DNA of 64,000 bases from Mesorhizobium sp. WSM4311 (GTDB taxonomy: Bacteria; Pseudomonadota; Alphaproteobacteria; Rhizobiales; Rhizobiaceae), in contig NZ_NSFV01000004.1 of assembly GCF_002295115.1 (NCBI RefSeq), positions 248,001-312,000 of the forward strand, read 5' to 3'. Positions 18,312 through 25,341 of this stretch are shown in pieces (position 1 is the first letter of the stretch; every line of letters begins with the position of its first letter). A program made the translations under genes and the position numbers. The notes beneath the pieces were generated by a model. The model worked only from the letters and a program-made list of their open reading frames with translations. It was not told the origin of the DNA and ran no database searches.

Positions 18312-18929
18312 TCAGCCGAGCGCCAGCCTGATGCGCCGCCGCCATGCGGGGCCATAGCGCAATGCAAGCATGAAGGCCGTCTCCAGCACCACGACAATGA
18401 CGATGATGCGCAAGCCCACCGTGAAGGAATCCTGGCCGCTGCCGCGCAAGAGGTAGCCGGTCAGGAGGAAGCCCGCATTCCAGATGGTGGCGCCGAGCAG
18501 CGTCGCCATCGCGAAGGGCAGCGCCGGCAGACAAAGCGCGCCGGCCGCGATCGGCAGATAGTTGCGCACCGTCGGGATGAACTGCGCCAACAGCGACACC
18601 CGGACATGATTGCGGCGATAGGCCTGGCCAAGCTTGCGGTAGGTTGCCGGGCGCAGGAAGACATATCTGCCGATCTGTTCGATCAGGTGGTCGGCACGGT
18701 CAAATCCGATCCGGCGGCCAACCGCATACCAGACAAGGCAGCCGGCGAAGGAGGCTAGCGTCGTCACCGCCAGCAGGACCAGCAGCGCCGCGCCATTCGG
18801 CGCCGCCGTCATGCCGAGGAACAGCAGCAGCACATGGGACGGCGGTATCGGCAGGATCTTCTCGGTGAAGGCGAGGCAGAAGACGCCGAACAGGCCGAAG
18901 CCGAGAATGGCCGACAATGGACCGGTCAT
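18312..18929 (-). CDS. DedA-family membrane protein
   Basis: This 205-residue DedA / SNARE-associated family protein has several hydrophobic segments (ILGFGLFGVFCLAFTEKILPIPP, AALLVLLAVTTLASFAGCLVWYAVG, TVRNYLPIAAGALCLPALPF). The loop FIPTVRNYLPIAAG corresponds to the conserved family region. DedA proteins are proposed undecaprenyl-phosphate or phospholipid flippases. Its start overlaps the stop of the upstream phospholipid-methyltransferase-like gene by 4 bp, a pairing that fits a membrane-lipid role. Confidence 0.88.
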   Translation of the reverse strand: MTGPLSAILGFGLFGVFCLAFTEKILPIPPSHVLLLFLGMTAAPNGAALLVLLAVTTLASFAGCLVWYAVGRRIGFDRADHLIEQIGRYVFLRPATYRKLGQAYRRNHVRVSLLAQFIPTVRNYLPIAAGALCLPALPFAMATLLGATIWNAGFLLTGYLLRGSGQDSFTVGLRIIVIVVVLETAFMLALRYGPAWRRRIRLALG

Positions 18930-19525
18930 GCAAAGCGCCAGTCATAGGTTCCAAGCGTCTTGATCCTGGCGAGGCGATAGACCGTCGCCGGCGGGAAATT
19001 GCGAAAGGTGTGGCCGACCCGCGTGACTTCGAGATCGAGCCGGTCGAGCAGCGACTGGTCGAACGGGCAGCGCCGGCCGAGCGTGAACTGGTAGAGCGCC
19101 CCACCCGGGCGAAGGTTTGCGAAAACACCTTCGAGAATGGCAAGCGTCTTGCGTGGCGAAATCAAGCGGAAGGGCAGTCCGCTGACGGCGGCGCCAACCA
19201 CCGGCCCGGGAAACAGCGACAGATGGCGCAGGCCGGCGGCATCCATCTCGAAAATGCGGGCGGTGGGAAAGCGCCGCATGAGAAGTGCCGCAAAATCCGG
19301 ATCGGATTCGATCAGCGTCAGATCCTCTTGCTGCACCCCGCGGGACAGCAGCGCCCGCGTGAACGGGCCGGTTCCGGGACCGAGCTCCAGCACGGGGCCG
19401 GTCTCGGGACCGATGTCGCGCGTCATCAAGGCCGCCAGGCTGGAACTGGACGGTGTGACGGAGCCGACCCTGAACGGCGCCACGGTCCACGCCATGAGAA
19501 AAGACAGGGCATCATGTGCAGGCAT
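18926..19525 (-). CDS. PmtA-like phospholipid N-methyltransferase
   Basis: This 199-residue SAM-dependent methyltransferase has motif I VLELGPGTGPFTRALLSRG, near DALSFLMAWTVAPFRVGSV. Length and motif resemble the Sinorhizobium-type PmtA, which methylates phosphatidylethanolamine on the way to phosphatidylcholine. An rRNA-dimethylase-like or other small-molecule role cannot be excluded. It is translationally coupled (ATGA) to dedA downstream. On the other side a two-component system starts 291 bp away in the opposite direction. The pmtA symbol is withheld because rhizobia can carry several such paralogues. Confidence 0.75.
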   Translation of the reverse strand: MPAHDALSFLMAWTVAPFRVGSVTPSSSSLAALMTRDIGPETGPVLELGPGTGPFTRALLSRGVQQEDLTLIESDPDFAALLMRRFPTARIFEMDAAGLRHLSLFPGPVVGAAVSGLPFRLISPRKTLAILEGVFANLRPGGALYQFTLGRRCPFDQSLLDRLDLEVTRVGHTFRNFPPATVYRLARIKTLGTYDWRFA

Positions 19526-19816
19526 AACCAACCTCAATCCCGAACAACGGCACGCCAACCAATTCGGCGCGGCCGCTTGATTTCGTTTCGGCGTCGGACC
19601 CGAACCTGTTGCATCTTCGGGCCCGACGCCTTGACGCCGGCATGGGCGGTTCCTGCCGACCGGCGCTGTTTGCCGTGGCTGGATTGCATAGACATTGCGC
19701 AATAGCTTGGACGCAAAGAAAGAACTTGCCGGCCGCCGGCCGTTCGGCTTTGCCATGTCCACGCAATGTTGGCACGGTAGCGCCCGATCCGGTGTGCTCG
19801 TAGCCGGGGAGTGTGG

Positions 19817-20491
19817 ATGCGTATCTTGCTGGTCGAAGACGAGCCCGAGATGGTCTCGGCGCTGCGCGCCGCGCTGAAGCGCCACGACATGGTGGTCGAT
19901 CACGCCGGCACATTGCTTGAGGCGGAAGGCTTCGTTGCCGTCGACAGCTACGATGCCATCCTGCTCGACCGCCATTTGCCTGACGGCGACGGGCTGTCGC
20001 TGGTGCCGAGATTGCGCTCGGCGGCGAACACCACGCCCGTGCTGGTGCTGACGGCCAAGGGCGACACGTCCGACAAGGTCGACGGGCTGGACATGGGCGC
20101 GGACGACTATCTGGCAAAGCCGTTCGCCTTCGAGGAATTGCTGGCCCGCTTGCGCGCCTTGCTCAGGCGGCCAGCGCCGATGCAGTCGCAATTCATCCGC
20201 GCCGGCCATCTGGTGCTCGATGTCGGACACCGCGAGGCTGCGATCCGCGGCGAGCCGCTCAGCCTGCCGCGCCGCGAACTCCTGGTGCTGGAGGCGCTGA
20301 TGCGGCGCACCGGCCGCATGGTGCAGCGCGAGGCGCTGATGGAAGCGGTGTTCGGCCTCGACGACGAGATCCAGTCCAATGCGCTCGACACCCATGTCTC
20401 GCGCCTGCGCCGCAAGCTCGCCGACGCCGATGCCGGGGTGACGATCAACGGCATTCGCGGCGTCGGCTATCTGCTGCGCGAAACGACGTGA
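19817..20491 (+). CDS. OmpR/PhoB-type response regulator
   Basis: This 224-residue response regulator has a receiver domain (acidic pocket VEDE, phosphoacceptor Asp51 in ILLDRHLPDGDG, switch lysine in AKPF) and a C-terminal winged helix (SLPRRELLVLEALM, LDTHVSRLRRKL, GVGYLL). The ATG at 19817 follows GGGGA; an in-frame GTG at 19811 is a second possibility. The histidine kinase follows 10 bp later. The architecture is that of QseB/PmrA-type regulators of envelope or cation responses. Confidence 0.93.
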   Translation: MRILLVEDEPEMVSALRAALKRHDMVVDHAGTLLEAEGFVAVDSYDAILLDRHLPDGDGLSLVPRLRSAANTTPVLVLTAKGDTSDKVDGLDMGADDYLAKPFAFEELLARLRALLRRPAPMQSQFIRAGHLVLDVGHREAAIRGEPLSLPRRELLVLEALMRRTGRMVQREALMEAVFGLDDEIQSNALDTHVSRLRRKLADADAGVTINGIRGVGYLLRETT

Positions 20492-20501
20492 GCCTCGATC
20501 G

Positions 20502-21863
20502 ATGAGCCTCAGACGCCCGCGTTCGCTCAAATGGAGCCTGGTGCTGCGCATCGCCTTGCTGCAATGCGCGATGCTGACGCTGATCATCGTCGGCATCCTC
20601 GGCGCATTGCTCGCCACCGGCCTCATTCCGCACGACTATGAGGACGGCACGATGGACGTGCTGGCGGATGCAGTCGCGCGTGACGCTGGCGGCAAGCTTG
20701 TGCTGCGCGAGACCTCGGACTTGACGAAGCTGCGATCCGAAGTCCCCGACCTCTGGTTCATCATCCGCGACAGACAGGGGCAGCGGCTGCAGGAAGGCAC
20801 GGTGCCGGCCATCTTCCAGCCTTTCGCCGGACTGCTGGACACCATCAGCGACGCGCGTATCGACCATTCCATCGGCGAGAGCGCGCCGCCGGATGCGAAG
20901 ATCCGCTGGACCGAAACGGCCGCGGGCAACCTCCAGATCTTCACCGGCACCAAGGGCGGGCTTTCGCTGCTGCGCCTGCTCGGACAGGCGCCGCAATTCT
21001 TCCTGCAAGGCATATTGCCGCTCGCCGGCCTGATGGCGCTGGCCACGCTGTTCGCGACGCCATGGGTGGTGCGCGGCGCGCTGTCGGGCCTTGGCCATGC
21101 CGCCGCCGAAGCCGAACGCATCGACATCGACCAGCGCGGCGTGCAACTGCCACTGAAGGATGTGCCAAAGGAAGTCACGCCGCTGGTCAAGGCGGTGAAC
21201 GCCGCCCTTGCACGCCTGGACAAGGGCTACGAGCGCCACAAGCGCTTCCTGACCGACGCCGCCCATGAACTCCGAACGCCGGTCGCCATCCTCAACACGC
21301 GCCTGGCCTCGCTGCCGGCGACACCGGAGCGAGCCCGGCTGCTGCAGGACTCAGCGCGGCTTTCGACGCTGACCGACCAGTTGCTCGACCTGCAACGCCT
21401 CGACCGGCAGACCTCGCCGTTCGAGAAAGTCGATCTCGTGGCGATCGCGCGCGGCGTTATCGTCGACCTCGCACCGATGGCGTTTTCGGCCGGATACGAG
21501 ATATCGTTCGAGCCGCAACGGGAAGCGGTTTTCGCCACCGGCGATCGCACCGCGATCGAGCGCGCCGTGACCAACATCGTCCAGAACGCCATCGAGCATG
21601 GCGGGCGCACGGGCAAGATCACCGTCAGTGTCACCGCTCCGGCCGTCATCGAGGTGCGGGACGAAGGCGACGGCGTGCCGCCAGCCGAGCGCGAACGCAT
21701 CTTCGAGCCCTTCTACCGGTTGCGCCCGCAGGATCACGGCGCCGGGCTCGGGCTCAACCTGGTGCAGGAAATCATGCAGTTGCATGGTGGGCGCATCGAG
21801 ATCCTCGACGGCAAGCCGAGCGGCGCGTGCTTCAGGATGAGTTTTCGCGCCTTGCCGGCATAA
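20502..21863 (+). CDS. Sensor histidine kinase
   Basis: This 453-residue membrane sensor kinase is paired with the preceding response regulator. Transmembrane segments lie at about 14-40 and 165-190 with a periplasmic domain of about 120 residues between them. A HAMP-like linker is followed by the H-box with His255 (DAAHELRTPVAIL), the N-box NIVQNAIEHGG and G-boxes EGDGVPP and GAGLGLNLV. The 10-bp gap after the regulator indicates co-transcription. The signal is unknown; the adjacent phospholipid genes are possible targets. Confidence 0.92.
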   Translation: MSLRRPRSLKWSLVLRIALLQCAMLTLIIVGILGALLATGLIPHDYEDGTMDVLADAVARDAGGKLVLRETSDLTKLRSEVPDLWFIIRDRQGQRLQEGTVPAIFQPFAGLLDTISDARIDHSIGESAPPDAKIRWTETAAGNLQIFTGTKGGLSLLRLLGQAPQFFLQGILPLAGLMALATLFATPWVVRGALSGLGHAAAEAERIDIDQRGVQLPLKDVPKEVTPLVKAVNAALARLDKGYERHKRFLTDAAHELRTPVAILNTRLASLPATPERARLLQDSARLSTLTDQLLDLQRLDRQTSPFEKVDLVAIARGVIVDLAPMAFSAGYEISFEPQREAVFATGDRTAIERAVTNIVQNAIEHGGRTGKITVSVTAPAVIEVRDEGDGVPPAERERIFEPFYRLRPQDHGAGLGLNLVQEIMQLHGGRIEILDGKPSGACFRMSFRALPA

Positions 21864-21897
21864 CACCGGCCTCAACGACAAAATTGCGCTGGCGTGT

Positions 21898-21931
21898 TTG
21901 ACATCGCCGATATCGTAACTAAATAAGTTAC
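21898..21931 (+). promoter_or_regulatory. Promoter and palindromic operator of the Rrf2 gene
   Basis: A -35 TTGACA (21898-21903) and a -10 TAAATA (21920-21925) are 16 bp apart. The perfect palindrome GTAACT-N5-AGTTAC (21915-21931) covers the -10 and ends one base before the ATG at 21932. The predicted transcription start coincides with the start codon, and no ribosome binding site precedes it, so the mRNA is probably leaderless. The operator position fits autorepression. Confidence 0.65.
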
Positions 21932-22381
21932 ATGAAGCGCAACAGCCGACTGTCCTCCACCTTGCACATTCTCGTCCACATGGCCGAGAAGCCAGAGCAC
22001 GCGCTGACCTCCGGGCAGCTTGCCACCTTCATTCACACCAACCCGGTGGTGGTGCGCCGCACCATCGCCGGCTTGCGAGACGCCGGCATCGTCACCTCGT
22101 CGCGCGGGCATGGTGGTGGCTGGCTGCTCGGGCGCGCGCCCGAAAACATCTCGCTGGCCGAGATCAGCGCCGCGCTTGGCGAGACGCTGCTGCCGTTCGG
22201 CACCGAGCAGGAAAGCCCGGGCTGCCTTGTCGAGCAAGCGGTGATCGCCGTGCTCGACGATTTTCGCGTCGCGGCCGAAAAGCTGCTGGCGGAGAAGCTC
22301 AGCCGCATCACGCTGGCCGACCTGACCGCCGATTTCCGCCGCCGTTACGACCTCATTGGAGTTTCCAGCCATGCAGTATGA
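21932..22381 (+). CDS. Rrf2-family transcriptional repressor
   Basis: This 149-residue Rrf2 winged-helix protein (RLSSTLHILVHMAEK; the GHGGGWLLGR wing) has a single cysteine, Cys98. The three-cysteine iron-sulfur site of IscR/NsrR-type members is absent, so a thiol-based switch is more likely than a cluster. Its end overlaps the downstream flavoprotein gene by 11 bp. An Rrf2 regulator coupled to a thioredoxin-reductase-like enzyme suggests a redox-stress response. Confidence 0.9.
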   Translation: MKRNSRLSSTLHILVHMAEKPEHALTSGQLATFIHTNPVVVRRTIAGLRDAGIVTSSRGHGGGWLLGRAPENISLAEISAALGETLLPFGTEQESPGCLVEQAVIAVLDDFRVAAEKLLAEKLSRITLADLTADFRRRYDLIGVSSHAV

Positions 22382-23270
22382 TCTCGCCGTCATCGGCGGC
22401 AGCTTTGCCGGCCTGTCCGCCGCCATCCAGGCGGCGCGGGCCCGGCGCAACGTGCTGGTGATCGACGCCGGCCGGCCGCGCAACCGTTTCGCCGCGCATT
22501 CGCATGGCTTTCTCGGCCAGGACGGGCGCACGCCCGGCGCCATCCTCGATGATGCAAGGCGGCAATTGCTGGCCTATCCCACAGCCAGGCTCGTCAATGC
22601 CCGTGCAGACAGAGCCGTCGCCAACAGCAGCAGCGATTTCGAGATCACCACCGATGGTGGCGAGACATTCGGCGCCGCGCGGCTGGTGCTGGCCACCGGG
22701 GTGCGCGACATCCTGCCGGAGGTTCCCGGGCTAGCCGAGCAATGGGGCAAGACGGTGTTGCACTGCCCCTATTGCCACGGCTACGAGGTTTCCGGCGGAC
22801 CGCTTGGCGTGCTCGCGACCGGCCCGATGTCCATGCATCAGGCGCAGTTGATCGCCGACTGGGGCGACGTCACGCTGTTCGGCAACGGCCAGATCGAACC
22901 CGACGCCGGGCAGATGCTCGCCCTTGAAAGCAAGACTATCACGTTCGAATCCGCGATCGTCAGCGAACTCAGGGAAGACGGCTCCGGCGGCCTGATCGTC
23001 CATCTCGAGGGCGGCCGAAAAGCTGGCGTCAGGGCGATGTTCGCCGCGCCGCGCAACACGATGGCGAGCCCGCTGGCGGAGCAACTCGGCTGCGGCTTCA
23101 CGGACGGCCTGCTCGGTCCGGTAATATCCGTCGATGACCGGCAGCAGACGACAATTCCCGGCGTCTACGCCGCCGGAGACGCCGCACGCGCTATGCACAA
23201 CATCGCCTTCGCGGTATCGGGTGGGACCTTCGCGGGCGTGTGCGCCCACCAATCGCTGGTGTTCGGTTAG
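22371..23270 (+). CDS. Thioredoxin-reductase-like FAD/NAD(P) oxidoreductase
   Basis: This 299-residue two-dinucleotide-binding flavoprotein has the FAD motif AVIGGSFAGLSAAIQAAR at the N-terminus, an active-site-like Cys132-Pro-Tyr-Cys135 (LHCPYCHGYE), and the C-terminal FAD motif IPGVYAAGDAA. The second dinucleotide motif is degenerate (GVLATGP where GxGxxG is expected), so NADPH use is not certain. The ATG at 22371 follows TTGGAG and overlaps the Rrf2 gene, indicating coupled translation. It could reduce a small thiol partner or a toxic electrophile; it is not the housekeeping TrxB by sequence character. Confidence 0.87.
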   Translation: MQYDLAVIGGSFAGLSAAIQAARARRNVLVIDAGRPRNRFAAHSHGFLGQDGRTPGAILDDARRQLLAYPTARLVNARADRAVANSSSDFEITTDGGETFGAARLVLATGVRDILPEVPGLAEQWGKTVLHCPYCHGYEVSGGPLGVLATGPMSMHQAQLIADWGDVTLFGNGQIEPDAGQMLALESKTITFESAIVSELREDGSGGLIVHLEGGRKAGVRAMFAAPRNTMASPLAEQLGCGFTDGLLGPVISVDDRQQTTIPGVYAAGDAARAMHNIAFAVSGGTFAGVCAHQSLVFG

Positions 23271-24043
23271 AATCCGGCTTCGCCGCCGGCAATGCTGAGC
23301 CGCGCGCCGGCCTGCGTCAGCGCCGCGGCTATGTCGTGCGGCGGCGAACGGTCGGTGGCGAGTTCGGAAAAGCCGTCGAAGCCGCAGACCTGGACCAGGC
23401 CCTGGCGGCCGAACTTGGTGTGGTCGGTGATGACGATTGAGCGCTGACCGCGCGACAGCACCATGCGGGCGAATTCGGCCTCTTCCAGATCATAGTCCAT
23501 GACGCCCGTCACCGCATCGACGGCGCCGGTGGATATGATGGCATGGCTTACCGAGAAGCGGCTGACGAAGTCGATGGCCGAAGTGCCGAACGCGGCACCT
23601 GAATCGCTGCGCAATTCGCCGCCGGCCATATAGACCTTGTTGCCGTTGATGGTGGCCAGCGTGCGGGCGATGTCGGACGAATTGGTGACGACCGTCAGGC
23701 GCCGGTGGCCGAGCAGTTCCCGGGCCAGGAACGAGGTGGTGGTGCCGGTGTCGAGCATGACCGATTCCCCGTCGCGGATGGTGGCGGCGACCATGCGGGC
23801 AATGATGCGCTTGGCATCGGCATTCTCGCGCATGCGCCGTTCGAACGGCGCCTCGCCGACCATGGACGGCAGGCCGATGGCGCCATGCATCTTCAGCACC
23901 GAGCCGTCGCTGGTGAGTGGCTTGACGTCGCGCCGCACGGTTTCCAGCGAAACACCCAGCCGATCGGCCAGGCTGGCGATGGTGACGGTTCCTTCTTCCT
24001 GCAGCAGCCGCAGGATCTCGCCGTGGCGTTTGGAATGGACCAT
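23267..24043 (-). CDS. DeoR/GlpR-family transcriptional regulator
   Basis: This 258-residue DeoR regulator has the N-terminal helix-turn-helix (RHGEILRLLQEEGTVTIASLADRLGVSLETVRRDV) and a DeoR sensor domain with the DTGTTTSFLARELL phosphosugar-binding loop. Members usually respond to phosphorylated sugars or polyols. The start at 24043 gives the typical MVHSKRHGEI beginning. It diverges from the kinase / FAD-GcvT genes, so control of that locus by a phosphorylated intermediate made by the kinase is a reasonable hypothesis. Its stop overlaps the flavoprotein stop by 4 bp on the opposite strand. Confidence 0.9.
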   Translation of the reverse strand: MVHSKRHGEILRLLQEEGTVTIASLADRLGVSLETVRRDVKPLTSDGSVLKMHGAIGLPSMVGEAPFERRMRENADAKRIIARMVAATIRDGESVMLDTGTTTSFLARELLGHRRLTVVTNSSDIARTLATINGNKVYMAGGELRSDSGAAFGTSAIDFVSRFSVSHAIISTGAVDAVTGVMDYDLEEAEFARMVLSRGQRSIVITDHTKFGRQGLVQVCGFDGFSELATDRSPPHDIAAALTQAGARLSIAGGEAGF

Positions 24044-24453
24044 TGGGTTTCCCGGACTTCGCCTTTGACCGGTTTTAAGGTAATTCAAGCAGTTTTAAAG
24101 ATACCGCTCCTTGCTTTCGGGCAAAACACCCAAAAAAAGTCACATCTTTTTATTGACAACCGGGCAACCCTGGCGTGAAATCTAACGCATCAGCAGGGTT
24201 CGGAGCTGCAACGGGAGGGCGATGGCAGAGCCGCAACTCACTGGCCAGGCGGTCTTGAACGCGTCTGGGGTAAGGAATTTTCAGATCCGCGGGGGCGGAT
24301 GCCGGGATCAGAATCCTGGCCAAGGGGCTCGTCGGTGCGGTGCGGGATACCGATCCTGGCGTCCCGCACCGACGAGATTATTTGCGTTTCTCCCCGCTCT
24401 CGTCGCGCTGTCCATGGCGCCTTGTCGAAGCCCAGCAAACCAGGGATGATCCC
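24044..24453. promoter_or_regulatory. 410-bp divergent control region with direct repeats, promoter and hairpin leader
   Basis: Next to the DeoR gene are two direct repeats, GGTTTTAAGG (24071) and AGTTTTAAAG (24091), exactly 20 bp apart, as expected for binding on one DNA face. A rightward promoter candidate is TTGACA (24153-24158), 17 bp, then TGAAAT (24176-24181). The transcript would carry about 260 bases of leader with a strong stem, CTCGTCGGTGCGG (24328) pairing with CCGCACCGACGAG (24364). A competing stem, GTGCGGGA (24340) with TCCCGCAC (24362), overlaps both arms. No known riboswitch consensus was recognised. Confidence 0.5.
24222..24449 (+). CDS. Possible small leader ORF before the kinase gene
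   Basis: This 75-codon frame begins MAEPQLTGQAVLNASG behind a strong GGGAGGG and stops 4 bp before the proposed GTG start of the kinase. That spacing is what a translationally coupled leader peptide would show. The deduced protein has no recognisable domain, is rich in Arg, Gly and Pro in the middle, and passes through the hairpin region, so it may be only a leader or not translated at all. Low confidence. Confidence 0.25.
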   Translation: MAEPQLTGQAVLNASGVRNFQIRGGGCRDQNPGQGARRCGAGYRSWRPAPTRLFAFLPALVALSMAPCRSPANQG

Positions 24454-25341
24454 GTGATTGCCGAAGATCGCATCCGCGCCCTGCCGTGCTGGACCGGCGC
24501 CATCGAGATCGCCCCCCTGCCCGGCGGCCTGAGCAACGCCAATTATGTGGTCAGTGACGCTGCCGGCAAACATGTCGTGCGCTTCGGCCAGGACTATCCC
24601 TTCCACCATGTCTTCCGCGAGCGCGAGGTGATGACCGCGCGGGCGGCCCATGCCGCCGGCTTCGCGCCGGCCGTGCGCTATTCCGAACCTGGCATCCTGG
24701 TGACGCAGTTTCTCGGCGCCAGGACCTACCTCGCCGAAGACGTGCGCGCCAATCTCGGGCGCGTGGCGGCCCTGCTGCGATCCTTCCATCGCGAGATGCC
24801 GAACCATGTCTCCGGCGCCGGCTTCATGTTCTGGGTATTCCACGTCATCCGCGACTATGCGCGCACGCTCGAGGAGGGCAACAGCCGCAAGCGCAACGAC
24901 TTGCCGCGTCTGCTGACGCTGGCCGACGAACTGGAGCGGGCGCAGAAATTGCTGCCGATCGTCTTCGGTCACAATGATCTATTGCCGGCTAATATTCTCG
25001 ACGACGGCAACAGGCTGTGGCTGATCGATTTCGAATATGCCGGCTTCAACACGGCAATGTTCGACCTCGCCGGCGTCGCCTCGAACGCCGGCATGAGCGA
25101 CGCGGAATCCTTCGCCTTCCTGACCGCCTATTTCATGAAGGAGCCGGACGAGGCGATCCGCCGCTCGCACGCCGCCATGCAATGCGCCTCGCTGTTGCGC
25201 GAGGCGATGTGGAGCATGGTTTCGGAACTCTATCTCGACGCGCCCGGCATCGACTACGTCGCCTACACCGAGGAAAATTTGGTGCGGCTCGACGCGGCGC
25301 TGGAAAACTACCGGACAAAATACGGGATCCTGAAATCATGA
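24454..25341 (+). CDS. Aminoglycoside phosphotransferase / choline kinase-fold small-molecule kinase
   Basis: This 295-residue kinase has the APH/ChoK fold: N-lobe LPGGLSNANYVVSD, catalytic loop FGHNDLLPANIL (Brenner-type HxDxxxxN) and metal-binding WLIDFEYAG. Such enzymes phosphorylate hydroxyl groups of choline, ethanolamine, homoserine, thiamine or sugars. The GTG at 24454 gives the normal family length; an upstream in-frame ATG at 24340 would start inside the hairpin. The stop overlaps the next start (ATGA), so kinase and FAD-GcvT protein are made together. Substrate unknown. Confidence 0.82.
   Translation: MIAEDRIRALPCWTGAIEIAPLPGGLSNANYVVSDAAGKHVVRFGQDYPFHHVFREREVMTARAAHAAGFAPAVRYSEPGILVTQFLGARTYLAEDVRANLGRVAALLRSFHREMPNHVSGAGFMFWVFHVIRDYARTLEEGNSRKRNDLPRLLTLADELERAQKLLPIVFGHNDLLPANILDDGNRLWLIDFEYAGFNTAMFDLAGVASNAGMSDAESFAFLTAYFMKEPDEAIRRSHAAMQCASLLREAMWSMVSELYLDAPGIDYVAYTEENLVRLDAALENYRTKYGILKS

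Noticed and set aside
19741..19760. TGGCACG sequence resembling a sigma-54 -24 element before the response regulator
   Set aside because: The matching -12 TTGC is absent at the required distance.
24190..24453. Glycine riboswitch upstream of the GcvT-containing locus
   Set aside because: The conserved GGAGAG and pyrimidine-rich glycine aptamer core is not present; only unclassified hairpins are seen.
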